Assembly: GCA_963674835.2 (NCBI GenBank)
Contig: CAXXKC010000003.1
Location: forward strand, 620,001 to 684,000
Reading direction: 5' to 3'
Source: G963674835 sp963674835
GTDB taxonomy: Bacteria > Planctomycetota > Planctomycetia > Pirellulales > Thermoguttaceae
DNA: 64,000 nucleotides
Below are positions 18,273-26,802 of this stretch, piece after piece (the stretch's first letter is position 1; every line of letters starts with the position of its first letter). Position numbers and translations under genes: made by a program. Below the pieces are notes generated by a model, which did not search any database, was not told the DNA's origin, and was given only the letters and a program-made list of their open reading frames with translations.

Positions 18273-19109
18273 TCAGGACCTCGGCATTTGCGGCTGAAGG
18301 AAGTCAAACGCCCGACGAGCGGCCGTGGGCCCCTCATGGCTGTGGCGGCTGAGTTCTACGTGAATACCTCCTTGATACCCGACGTCGGCAAGCGCTTGCA
18401 AGACCGGCGGAAAGTCGATCTCTCCATCACCGAACATCAGATGTTCGTGTCTTCCCTCGCGCATGTCCTCCAAATGCACGTTGACCAGCCGGTCTGCCCA
18501 CTGGGCAATCATCGCGGGAATCGGCGTTTCTCCCTGGCAGTGCAGATGGCCGATGTCCAGCGTCACGCGCAGATCATCGCGTCCCAGTCGAGCCACCAAT
18601 TCATCGAGACCGCCCATCGTGTCGATCAGCATTCCCGGCTCCGGCTCGAAGCCGATCGCGATACCCCGGGCGACCGCCTCGTCGAGCACCTTTTCCAACC
18701 CTTCTGCCAACCAACCCATGGCCGCCTCGCGCGACACCTGATCGGCCGGCGTGCCGGACCAGAGCGACACGCAATCGCTCTCCAACTCTGCCGCGCACCG
18801 GATCGCGTGCCGATAAAACTCGATGCGATGCGCCCGAGCCGCAGGATCGGCCGAGACCAACGTCGGCTCATGTCTCCTGCGGCGGTCCAGGAGGAACCGG
18901 GCACCCGTCTCGATCACCGACCGCATGCCCAATTGCCGCAACAGCCGGTGCAGCCGCTTCACGCGCTGGGTCAAGTAGCTGCTGTGCGGCGAAAGCGCAC
19001 CGTGATCGATCGTGATCGCCACGCCGCGATAGCCGATCTCGGCCAACAGCAGAACCGCGTCGAACAGGTCGTGATGCGCCAGACCGTTGGTATTGTAACC
19101 GAGGTGCAT
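18273..19109 (-). CDS. TIM-barrel sugar-phosphate isomerase/epimerase-like protein (possible EboE)
   Basis: 278 residues from the ATG at 19109; a TTG eight codons upstream (19133) is possible, but MHLGYNTNG is a natural beginning for a xylose-isomerase-like barrel. Metal-binding-type residues typical of the fold are seen in IGFEPEPGM, VTLDIGHLHCQGE, NVHLEDMR and GIHVELSRH. Both candidate starts lack a clear Shine-Dalgarno sequence. The gene lies 52 bases after the UbiA-type gene and 2 bases before the EboF-type gene. EboE of ebo operons is a longer TIM-barrel protein, so this may be a shorter functional stand-in. Reaction unknown. Confidence 0.75.
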   Translation of the reverse strand: MHLGYNTNGLAHHDLFDAVLLLAEIGYRGVAITIDHGALSPHSSYLTQRVKRLHRLLRQLGMRSVIETGARFLLDRRRRHEPTLVSADPAARAHRIEFYRHAIRCAAELESDCVSLWSGTPADQVSREAAMGWLAEGLEKVLDEAVARGIAIGFEPEPGMLIDTMGGLDELVARLGRDDLRVTLDIGHLHCQGETPIPAMIAQWADRLVNVHLEDMREGRHEHLMFGDGEIDFPPVLQALADVGYQGGIHVELSRHSHEGPTAARRAFDFLQPQMPRS

Positions 19110-19161
19110 GGGAAGGTGGAACTCACGAAGCAAACGTGTTTCTCAATGCCAACGCCTCTGT

Positions 19162-20136
19162 CTACGTCGAATACAACCACTGACCGAGAAACACGGTCGG
19201 AACCAGCAGGAGCATGATGACGATGGCACCCGGCAGGCCCCAGACCACGAAGCAGATGGCCGCATCCAGCATCACCAGCGACAACAGGCCATGGCGCACG
19301 GCCGCCTGCACCCGGCGCGGCGTCGGCTCCAGCACGGCGCGGAAGCAGCGGTAGACAATCAATAGCCCCAACCCACCGATGAGCAAGCTCCATCGAATCG
19401 GTTGCAGTTGCAGCAGCCGGACCGTGTGGCCGTTCCATTGGGGAACCCAGTTGAGCATCACGACTCCGCCCAGCATCACCGCCAAAGCGAGAACAAGGTG
19501 TGCCCGACGGCTCCGAGCCGTCTCAGTCCGGGCGAACCACGTCACGCCGACAATATACACTCCCAAGGCCGCCGCCACGAGCCAATGCTCTCGCTGCCAC
19601 GGACCGGCCGCAAAACTCATCCCCAACAGAACGTTCAGCAACCGACACGCTCCCATGCCCACGGGCCCAAAAACGGTTCGCTTCAAGAAGGCGTCGTAAA
19701 GCACGATCGCAGCGGCCAGCAGCGTGCCTACCAATCCCGGACGCAGCGTCCCATGCCCGACTCCCGCGGCCACCCATGCCAACCCGAGGCCGACGATCAG
19801 GAGCGTCCAACCCAACCTTCGAGCCGCCGCCACGGAAACGCCTCGCGACGGCAGCGGGCGCCCCGGCCGTTGGCGAGCGTCGATCCGCACGTCGAACACG
19901 TCGTTGAGCACCATGCCGGCCCAGTACAGGCTGGTCGATGCCGCCAGCAACAGGCCCAGCAGGATTCCGTCACCCGCGGCGAAGTGTGGATGCGTAAACA
20001 AGAACCCCATGACCACGTCGGCCATGGCCGTAAACGTGTTCGGAAGACGCAGTAGTTCGAGATAAGCGAACCAAGAACGGCGTCGCGCACGAGGTTTTCG
20101 GACATCCACGGAATCGGCTCCCAAGTCGCCAGCCAT
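19162..20136 (-). CDS. eboC: UbiA-family prenyltransferase, EboC type
   Basis: 324 residues with about eight or nine membrane segments. The first Asp-rich motif is NDVFDVRIDARQRPGRPLPS (about residues 80-99). The second loop is LYDAFLKRTVFGPVGMGACR, followed by LLNVLLG, which fits EboC-like members rather than ubiquinone or heme enzymes. It would transfer a prenyl or similar hydrophobic chain in the inner membrane. The start at 20136 is preferred because the longer open frame runs over the divergent LysM gene; the ribosome site is weak. It is the first gene of the 8-kb minus-strand run. Confidence 0.75.
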   Translation of the reverse strand: MAGDLGADSVDVRKPRARRRSWFAYLELLRLPNTFTAMADVVMGFLFTHPHFAAGDGILLGLLLAASTSLYWAGMVLNDVFDVRIDARQRPGRPLPSRGVSVAAARRLGWTLLIVGLGLAWVAAGVGHGTLRPGLVGTLLAAAIVLYDAFLKRTVFGPVGMGACRLLNVLLGMSFAAGPWQREHWLVAAALGVYIVGVTWFARTETARSRRAHLVLALAVMLGGVVMLNWVPQWNGHTVRLLQLQPIRWSLLIGGLGLLIVYRCFRAVLEPTPRRVQAAVRHGLLSLVMLDAAICFVVWGLPGAIVIMLLLVPTVFLGQWLYST

Positions 20137-20308
20137 TATAACCGCTAAATGCGTTATCAGCGGACCGCTTCGCCGGGAATTTCGCTGTTTGGCTTCACTA
20201 TGACTGGAATCGACTTGCCACACCCCATCATAATTTAGGGGAGCCGGGGCGTTCAGAAGACTCGGCCCTGCGCAAACGTGGGAATCTGTTACGAACGGGA
20301 CTGTCAAC

Positions 20309-20845
20309 ATGCAACGGGGAGGACGAATCGCGATTGCCTCCTTGGTTCTCCTCGCGGGAACCATGGCGGCGCTGCTTTTCCGGCGTCCTCCGGCTCCGGA
20401 TGCGGTGCTCGTCCAGCAGCATGCCGATTCTCTCTTGCTTCGCAAAGACGTCGGACCACAAAACGCAGATTCACCCAGCGAACGTCCACCGGCGCGGATC
20501 GAATCGCAGGCAGCCCATCGCCTGAACGACACGACCCAGCCGCCGGCCATCCTCTTGCCCATGGATCCGGGCCAGGACCCGCCCGACTTGGCCAAGAGCT
20601 ATCCGGGTCTCGGACCCTCAGACGCCACCAGAGCGCCTAGTCAGCAGACGCCCGGCGGCGGCAACTCCCTGCGCACCCATAGGATTGTCGACGGCGATTC
20701 CCTCGGAGCAATGGCCCAGCGCTATCTCGGCCGCGCCGACCGCTCCGTGGAAATCTACGAAGCAAACAAGGACGTGCTCTCCAGCCCGGCGCTACTGCCG
20801 ATCGGTGCGGTCCTGAAGATCCCGCCGACCGACAACGCTCCCTAG
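20309..20845 (+). CDS. Membrane-anchored LysM-domain protein
   Basis: 178 residues. An N-terminal anchor or signal (IAIASLVLLAGTMAALLF) is followed by a long Pro/Ser/Gln-rich linker and a C-terminal LysM domain at about residues 124-173. The domain begins RIVDGDSLGAMAQRYLG, with YEANKDVLSSPALLPIGAVLKIP. LysM binds N-acetylglucosamine-containing glycans, so the protein probably attaches to peptidoglycan. It is divergent from eboC, with a 172-base spacer that must hold both promoters, and is followed by a REP-like palindrome. Confidence 0.85.
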   Translation: MQRGGRIAIASLVLLAGTMAALLFRRPPAPDAVLVQQHADSLLLRKDVGPQNADSPSERPPARIESQAAHRLNDTTQPPAILLPMDPGQDPPDLAKSYPGLGPSDATRAPSQQTPGGGNSLRTHRIVDGDSLGAMAQRYLGRADRSVEIYEANKDVLSSPALLPIGAVLKIPPTDNAP

Positions 20846-20851
20846 GACTCA

Positions 20852-20873
20852 CCTCGCCCGCTTGCGGGAGAGG
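20852..20873. repeat. REP-like palindrome (CCTCGCCCGC type)
   Basis: A 22-base palindrome, CCTC-g-CCCGC-tt-GCGGG-a-GAGG, directly after the LysM gene. Close relatives lie at 52501-52522 and 60370-60390. It may act as a terminator or mRNA-stabilising hairpin. Confidence 0.65.
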
Positions 20874-20954
20874 AGCAGGGGTTGAGGGTACGCGACCTTC
20901 CGCTATGGCATCCTGATCGTCTCGGCCGCAAAACTTGGCCAATAGCGACTCGCA

Positions 20955-21998
20955 CTAGCGGCGGTCTTTCCACGGGTACGACTGCTTGACCAGGCGATAA
21001 TCGATGAACCGGGCGATGCAGTCGGGAACCACGAACCGGGCGTCGTTCTTCACCTCGTAACCCCGGGCGTCGTACACCTTCAGTCCCCGCACGTCCAGCA
21101 GCTTGGCGCCCTGAAGCGTCGTTTGGGCCTTGAGGAAAAACAGATCCTCCTCGTCCGTACGCGTCCCTCGGTGATAACGCTCCAGCACGTTGTACAACCG
21201 GGTCGCCTCCGAAACGGCCCGGGGTTCACCGCTGCCGACAAGAATCAGCGCCGATACATTGCTGAGCATCACCGGATCGTTCAACGCCGCGCGCACGTTC
21301 AGGCCCGGAAATCCCCATTGAGGCGAAAGAAGCACTAGCGCCTTGACGTCCTGCCCCTGTTTCCGGCCGCTCAGCACAGGCCAGCTCCAGTCCCGGCGAG
21401 CCCAGTTCAACGCGACCGACGCCCCCATTTCCGCCCCAACGATACAGAGCTTCTCTATGTTCAACTCTCCCTCGTTGTTCTTCTCCATCAAGTACGCTTT
21501 GAGCGCCTCCATGTCGAAGTCGACCATGCCGGCGAAGTCGCGAGGTCCAAATTTCGCGGCATCGAGCCTCCAATCGCTAACGTCGTTTCGCTGCTTCGTG
21601 CTCTCGCCATGTCCTCGCAAGTCGGGCACCAGCACGGCATGCCCCCGTCCCTGCAGGAACGAAGCAAGACTCAGGTACTCCTTGCGATCCCCGTTCCATG
21701 TGTGCAGGAGGATCACCGGCACGACCTCCTTGCCCGACTCCTTACTCTTGGGGCTCGGGTAGAACGTCGCGCTTAGCATCACGCCGTCTCGGGTCTGAAG
21801 CTCGGTACCGGCAACCTCCACCGTTGGCGGAAGCTTCGGCTTCTCACTCGACTTCGTAGCCGCAGGGGCTTTCGCCTCCGGCGCAGCCGCCTCAGCTGCC
21901 ACGACAAACGAAGCTGCAAAGAAAGCGCAAAGCACAGCGGTCCTGCCGAAGATGCGGGACCTGCCAAAGACCGGCGATTTGACGCGCGGTGAGGACAT
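20955..21998 (-). CDS. Secreted alpha/beta-hydrolase-fold protein lacking the nucleophile Ser
   Basis: 347 residues with a signal peptide (TAVLCAFFAASFVVAAEA) and an alpha/beta-hydrolase core. ILLHTWNGDRKEY corresponds to the oxyanion strand and VPDLRGHGES is typical of the fold. The nucleophile elbow reads VGAEMGAS, with Glu where Ser, Asp or Cys is normally found. The acid position may be at LILVGSGEPR, and no obvious catalytic His follows near the C-terminus. It is therefore either catalytically dead (a binding protein) or uses altered chemistry. Its stop codon TAG is preceded on the plus strand by GCGACTCGCACTAG, resembling one end of the 97-bp repeat. Confidence 0.75.
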   Translation of the reverse strand: MSSPRVKSPVFGRSRIFGRTAVLCAFFAASFVVAAEAAAPEAKAPAATKSSEKPKLPPTVEVAGTELQTRDGVMLSATFYPSPKSKESGKEVVPVILLHTWNGDRKEYLSLASFLQGRGHAVLVPDLRGHGESTKQRNDVSDWRLDAAKFGPRDFAGMVDFDMEALKAYLMEKNNEGELNIEKLCIVGAEMGASVALNWARRDWSWPVLSGRKQGQDVKALVLLSPQWGFPGLNVRAALNDPVMLSNVSALILVGSGEPRAVSEATRLYNVLERYHRGTRTDEEDLFFLKAQTTLQGAKLLDVRGLKVYDARGYEVKNDARFVVPDCIARFIDYRLVKQSYPWKDRR

Positions 21999-22135
21999 GA
22001 GCCACTAGCCCCCCTAGAGAAGAACCTCGGCCAACGATCGTTGGCCCGACTTCTCCATGCTAAACCGGCCCGCCTTGAGCGTCAACTTTCGGACCGAAGG
22101 GGGGTACGAACGCCGCAACTCGCCGAATGCCCTGC

Positions 22136-22798
22136 TCAGAAGTCGAACGCCTGCGAGTCCAAGCCCATGTCGGAGTGACGATCGTGGGCATAGAAATGCC
22201 TTGCCACGTGGTCGGCCAGAATACGCACGAACTTCTTACGGAAGGTGCTCTCCTGCATCTCGCCCGCAGGAATGACGTGGTTCGGCGGATAGACGATCTG
22301 CGGCAAGGTCTTCTCGTAGAGCACCTCGCCCGTCTTGCAGTCCGAAACGGTCACCGAGGCCATCGCCTTGCCCTGAAATACGGTCTGGCCGCTGTAGATG
22401 TTGAATTCCTTCAAATCGACGCCCACAACCACGTCGGCCTTCAGCGCTTTGCCCACTTCTGAATACTCGTCCCAGTTGTTCTCATCCAGCCACTGCTCGA
22501 CCTTGCGCTGGTCGACGAGCGTCATCTTACGCACGTTCTGGCTCAGCAACTGACCCACATGGGTGGCCAGATCTCGGGCGACGCTCTCATCGCGATACTT
22601 CAGCGAAACCATCGGCCGACAAACGACCGCAACCTGCTTATCTCGAAGTCCTTTGTAGTCGACCGGTCCGTTGTTGCCGTTGATCAAATAGGCCGCCGTC
22701 GCTAGTGCGCTGGTGCACCCCGACAAGGCCGGCAACGCGGCCACGAGCGCCAGAGAAGCTGCCAGAAAGCCGGCATACCGGTAAGAGCGGGTTTCCAT
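22136..22798 (-). CDS. Lipoprotein of unknown function
   Basis: The ATG at 22798 (220 residues) has GAGGAA five bases upstream and opens into a lipoprotein signal ending LPALSGC (Cys at residue 28). The frame runs further upstream, but that would overlap the DUF2752 gene. The mature part has a region like the nucleotide-independent beta/alpha domain of CsgG/LpoB-type lipoproteins (KADVVVGVDLKEFNIYSG, KAMASVTVSDCKTGEVLYEKT), preceded by VARDLATHVGQLLSQN. I infer a periplasmic-face lipoprotein, perhaps envelope assembly; no specific function. Confidence 0.75.
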   Translation of the reverse strand: METRSYRYAGFLAASLALVAALPALSGCTSALATAAYLINGNNGPVDYKGLRDKQVAVVCRPMVSLKYRDESVARDLATHVGQLLSQNVRKMTLVDQRKVEQWLDENNWDEYSEVGKALKADVVVGVDLKEFNIYSGQTVFQGKAMASVTVSDCKTGEVLYEKTLPQIVYPPNHVIPAGEMQESTFRKKFVRILADHVARHFYAHDRHSDMGLDSQAFDF

Positions 22799-22944
22799 TG
22801 CGTTCCTCGCCGAGCAAAGGGACAAGTGGCCGCCTGAACCCCCGCGTGTCAGGCGCGGTCGAGAGAAAAAGGGGATAGACCCAACCCGACCGAAGCGGTC
22901 TCGCCGTATTTCGCTCCAATGGGGCCTGTGCCCTCTTCCTCTCG

Positions 22945-23517
22945 TCAGTGCCATGCCAAACGAACGGCCCAATCAACAACCATCACGACGGCCACTCCGA
23001 CCATGATCCAGGCCAGCGCGCTGCCGCTGGGGTTCCATAGAACCCAGCGACCTCGAACTGCCGAAACAAGCAGCCACGGCGCGGCAACCAGGTCGAGCAC
23101 TCCCAACAACGTCGCGCCGACGTTGGCCGCCAAGGCGTCCAGGCAGCGACCTCGAATCAGGCATGACCAAGCCGTCGTGCCACCGCAGGTCGGACACCGA
23201 CACCCAAAAATCACATACACCGAACACGGTGGCAGACCGAGCTGCTGATGCGTCCCGTAACCGCGGCCGTCCGGCCGAAGCATGCCAGCGACGCCCCAGG
23301 GAACCAGCAGGAGCACCACCAGCGCCCCTGCGATCAGCCGCTCGACGCCCGATAACCGTGTTGGGTCTGTGCTGTCGATGTCACTCACACTAACCGAAAC
23401 CAAAGCGGCGGAAAGATAGCCAGAACGCACGCGTGCCGCAAGGTCGATTCGATCCCAGCCTCCATGGGCCGCAGCAGAAAGAGCGTTCCTGACAGAATGC
23501 CGCGCATTACATGCCAA
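22945..23517 (-). CDS. DUF2752 membrane protein
   Basis: The core from about residue 60 fits DUF2752: a membrane segment (LIAGALVVLLLVPWGVAGML), then PPCSVYVIFGCRCPTCGGTTA with the family's CxxCG motif, and two further membrane segments. The start is uncertain. The first ATG (23517) lacks a ribosome site and adds about 45 unremarkable residues, while a GTG at 23388 would give a more typical length. The role of DUF2752 proteins is unknown. It is divergent from the TonB receptor. Confidence 0.65.
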   Translation of the reverse strand: MACNARHSVRNALSAAAHGGWDRIDLAARVRSGYLSAALVSVSVSDIDSTDPTRLSGVERLIAGALVVLLLVPWGVAGMLRPDGRGYGTHQQLGLPPCSVYVIFGCRCPTCGGTTAWSCLIRGRCLDALAANVGATLLGVLDLVAAPWLLVSAVRGRWVLWNPSGSALAWIMVGVAVVMVVDWAVRLAWH

Positions 23518-23678
23518 CTGCGGTCTGTATCGATTATTCCCACAATGCTGATCCTATCAGGATGACTAAGGACGCGCATTACTCCCCGTCGATAGCAGTT
23601 TTGGGGGGCGACGTCCAGGCCGGTACGACCCGATGCCACAGTCCAGCGCCGCATCACTTGATTACATAGGGGGGTAGG

Positions 23679-25757
23679 ATGGCTCGAATACCCATTGGGC
23701 TATCAAAGCAAGCTGTTGCTTGCAGTCTCCTTGGCCTGCTCTGCATGGTAACCACGCCCGCTGCGGCACAGACCGCGGCCGATGCCCCCACCGCAGATGT
23801 AGCTTCCTCGGCGGCAGGGCAGGGCGGTACAGACAACTCGTTGAACGACCCGATTCTCGGTCTCGACATCGATCAACTCTCCCAGACTCCGGTCAAGGTC
23901 CCGTCGATGGACCTGCCCGTCACAACCGTGACCAAGGAGTTGAGCACCGTCGGGCGTTCTGCCGCGGCCGTATTCGTGATCACGCAGGAGATGATCCGTC
24001 AAAGCGGCGTGACGAACATCCCCGACGCGCTCCGCATGGCGCCGGGCGTCGAGGTCATGCAAATCAACTCCAACACCTGGTGCGTTACCATCCGTGGTTT
24101 CACCCTCGGTCCGTATAACAACAAACTGCTCGTGCTGGTTGATGGCCGCACCGTCTATAACCCCGATTTTGCCGGCGTCTACTGGAACGCCCAGGACTTG
24201 CTCCTGGAGGATATCGACCGCATCGAAGTCATTCGCGGACCGGGCGGGACTCTCTGGGGTGCCAACGCCGTTAACGGCATCATCAACATCATCACCAAAC
24301 AGGCCAAGGACACCAAGGGCACCTATCTGAACGCCGGCGGCGGAACCCACGACAGAACGTTCGGTGCCTTTCGATACGGCGACCAGTTCGGCGACCAGTT
24401 CCAGTACCGCATCTACGGCAAGTACTTCGATCGCGGACCGAACTGGGATCCCAACGGACCCGGCGAGGATGCCTGGCGGCAGGGGCGCTTCGGCTTCCGC
24501 GCCGATTGGCAGCCCGGCCCCGATAAGACCAACACGGTCACCATCCTGGGCGATCACTTCGTCGGCAAGACCGACAACAGCGTCATTCCCACCAGCATCG
24601 ATATCAATGACCACATGACCGGCGACGACGTCCTGGTGCGGTGGCGGCACGTCCTCAAGAACGATTCCGACTGGACGATTCAGGCATACTTCGACAACTA
24701 CGTCCGTACGGACCTCTTGCAAGCGCAGATCGACAAGACCTATGACATCGACTTTCAATACCATTTCCACGTAGGCGAACGTCACGATATCACCTGCGGC
24801 GCCGCGTTCCGCAGCGTGAGAAGCACGATCCGAGGGGGCGACACGTTCACCCCCTGGGTCCCGTTCCCAAACTGGACCACGAACTATCCCAGCCAGTTCG
24901 CCCAGGACGAAATCTCGTTCTTGGACGACCGACTCGTGCTGACTTTGGGGTGCAAGCTCGAAGAAAATCCGTACACCGGCCTCGAGTACCAGCCGACCAT
25001 CCGATTCCTCTATGCCCCCGACCGCCGGCACTCTCTCTGGGGCGCCGTCTCCCGCGCCGTTCATACGCCCACCCGCGCCGAGGAACAGATCTCCTTCACG
25101 GGCACGCACTTCTATCCGGCCTTCTACCAGCGGGCGATCGGTAGCCGATCATTGGTATCCGAGTCCGTCATCGCTTACGAACTCGGCTATCGGGCACAGA
25201 CCACGAAGCGATTCTCTTGGGACGTCGCCACCTTCTACAACGTGTACGACAACATCATCTCCTCCGATCTCATCGGGGCCCGCTTCATTGAGATGTATCC
25301 CCCGCCACCGCACTTGGTCGTCGAGACCATCTACAACAACGGCCTGGCCGGCAAGACCTATGGTGTCGAGTTCTCCTACACCTACCAGGTCAACGAACGT
25401 TGGCGGCTACAAGGGCAGTACACCGTGTTCGAGATGAAGTTGGATTCCAATCCCCAGAGCTATCTCGAAGGCTGGGACCCGCACAATCAGGTCTATTTTC
25501 GGTCGTTCTGGCAATTGGCAAAGAGGTGGGACTTCGACCTGATTGCCCGCTATGTCGACAGCCTTCCAAGACTCGACGTTCCCAAGTACATCACCATGGA
25601 CCTTCGTCTGGCGCATCGGCCGACGGACCATATGGAGATTGCCGTCGTCGGCCAGAATCTACTGCAGCCGCACCACCTGGAATACTTCCCCTTGGGACTC
25701 GCCTACGAAACCCAAGTACCCCGTAGCGTCTACGGAGCCGTCTCCTGGCGGTACTGA
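23679..25757 (+). CDS. TonB-dependent outer-membrane receptor
   Basis: 692 residues with a signal peptide (ending TTPAAAQ). A plug domain covers about residues 80-205 (VFVITQEMIRQSGVTNIPDALRMAPGV..., RIEVIRGPGGTLWGANAVNGIINIITK), and a 22-strand-type barrel extends to the C-terminal aromatic residue (SWRY end), as expected for BAM-assembled proteins. It is closest in style to FepA/BtuB-like siderophore or vitamin receptors; no ligand can be named. An AGGGGGG lies 5 bases upstream of the ATG. I looked for a cobalamin riboswitch and a Fur box in the 161-base divergent spacer and saw neither. No tonB/exbBD genes are in the window. Confidence 0.9.
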   Translation: MARIPIGLSKQAVACSLLGLLCMVTTPAAAQTAADAPTADVASSAAGQGGTDNSLNDPILGLDIDQLSQTPVKVPSMDLPVTTVTKELSTVGRSAAAVFVITQEMIRQSGVTNIPDALRMAPGVEVMQINSNTWCVTIRGFTLGPYNNKLLVLVDGRTVYNPDFAGVYWNAQDLLLEDIDRIEVIRGPGGTLWGANAVNGIINIITKQAKDTKGTYLNAGGGTHDRTFGAFRYGDQFGDQFQYRIYGKYFDRGPNWDPNGPGEDAWRQGRFGFRADWQPGPDKTNTVTILGDHFVGKTDNSVIPTSIDINDHMTGDDVLVRWRHVLKNDSDWTIQAYFDNYVRTDLLQAQIDKTYDIDFQYHFHVGERHDITCGAAFRSVRSTIRGGDTFTPWVPFPNWTTNYPSQFAQDEISFLDDRLVLTLGCKLEENPYTGLEYQPTIRFLYAPDRRHSLWGAVSRAVHTPTRAEEQISFTGTHFYPAFYQRAIGSRSLVSESVIAYELGYRAQTTKRFSWDVATFYNVYDNIISSDLIGARFIEMYPPPPHLVVETIYNNGLAGKTYGVEFSYTYQVNERWRLQGQYTVFEMKLDSNPQSYLEGWDPHNQVYFRSFWQLAKRWDFDLIARYVDSLPRLDVPKYITMDLRLAHRPTDHMEIAVVGQNLLQPHHLEYFPLGLAYETQVPRSVYGAVSWRY

Positions 25758-25774
25758 GTCGGCCCGCTGTCCGA

Positions 25775-26596
25775 TCAGGGATACTCGTCCTCGCCGCCCA
25801 GCCGCGCAGCGCAGCGGTCGCCGACCACGATGCGCCGGATGGCCGTCGCCCGGCCGGTCGCCGGATCGCAATCGACGATCGTCCCGTGCAGTTGCACGTC
25901 GCCGGTGGCCACCTCGAAATGGGTGGGCCGAAAGGTCAGCGCCGTCTCCACCACGCGGTCATACCGCCGCCCCAGGATGCTGTCGTGCGGCCCCGTCATG
26001 CCCACGTCGCACTGAAACGCGGTCCCCTGGGGAAGGATGCGCTCGTCTGCCGTCGAAACGTGTGTGTGGGTTCCCAGGACCGCCGTCACGCGCCCGTCGA
26101 GGTAACGTCCCATCAGTTGCTTGTCGCTGGTCGCCTCCGCGTGAAGGTCGACCAAAATTACCTTCACTTCCGGAGGCATCTCCGCCAACACCCGGTCGGC
26201 GGCCTGGAACGGGCAGTCCACTGGCGACATGAACACCCGGCCGAGCAGGCTGATCACGCCGACCTGCACCTCATTCGTCTCGCACGGAAACACCGTGAAT
26301 GGGCGCCCGGGTGCATCGCCCGGATAGTTCGCCGGCCTGACGATCCGCGCCTCATTCTCCAAAACCGAGAAGATCTCCCGGCGGCGATAGATGTGGTCGC
26401 CCATCGTCACGCAATCGACTCCGGCCCCTCTCAACTCGTGATAGATGGCGGGCGTGAGGCCCGACCCACCCGCGACGTTCTCTGCGTTGGCCACCACTAG
26501 GTCGAGTTGCTGTTCGATGCGCAGCGTAGGTACGCACCGGGTGACGATCTGACGCCCCGGTTTGCCCACGATATCGCCAATCAACAGTATTCGCAC
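25775..26596 (-). CDS. ymdB: YmdB-family metallophosphoesterase (TIGR00282)
   Basis: 273 residues with the family motifs GDIVGKPGR (residues 7-15), ANAENVAGG, DLHAEATSDK and GTHTHVSTAD. YmdB is a di-iron phosphodiesterase acting on 2',3'- or 3',5'-cyclic nucleotides. The usual GNH motif reads GDH here (MGDHIYRRREI), so a conserved metal-site Asn is Asp. It lies downstream of rny on the same strand, a pairing also found in Bacillus, separated by about 200 bases that contain a degenerate 97-bp repeat. Its end faces the TonB receptor's end across only 17 bases. Confidence 0.9.
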   Translation of the reverse strand: MRILLIGDIVGKPGRQIVTRCVPTLRIEQQLDLVVANAENVAGGSGLTPAIYHELRGAGVDCVTMGDHIYRRREIFSVLENEARIVRPANYPGDAPGRPFTVFPCETNEVQVGVISLLGRVFMSPVDCPFQAADRVLAEMPPEVKVILVDLHAEATSDKQLMGRYLDGRVTAVLGTHTHVSTADERILPQGTAFQCDVGMTGPHDSILGRRYDRVVETALTFRPTHFEVATGDVQLHGTIVDCDPATGRATAIRRIVVGDRCAARLGGEDEYP

Positions 26597-26708
26597 GCGA
26601 CGGTCCTCCTAGATACACGCTCGCAGCGCCGCTGTATTGCCTCCAGCCGACCTGCCGCCCCACGTTGTGTGTCGCCTGGCATCCGCAAGGAACCTGTGGT
26701 TCGACCGT

Positions 26709-26802
26709 TGAGATCGCATCCAACCCGTCGGTAGCGCGTTTCATTTTCGGAACCGCAGTTACACGCCGCCAGGAACGCTACGGTTAAGTGCGACGCGCGC
26801 TA
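26709..26802 (+). repeat. 97-bp dispersed element, degenerate copy B
   Basis: The right three-quarters (TCGGAACCGCAG, ACACGCCGCC, GAACGCTACGGTTAAGTGCGAC) align well with the other copies; the left end is diverged, so the left border is approximate. The right-end CTA at 26800-26802 is exactly the TAG stop codon of rny on the minus strand. Confidence 0.7.

Noticed and set aside
23385..23657. 90-residue minus-strand open frame upstream of the DUF2752 gene
   Set aside because: Overlaps the DUF2752 frame and the divergent promoter region; no recognisable domain.
23518..23678. Cobalamin riboswitch or Fur box before the TonB receptor
   Set aside because: No B12-box sequence and no 19-base Fur-like palindrome were found; only a short ATCCT/AGGAT inverted repeat.
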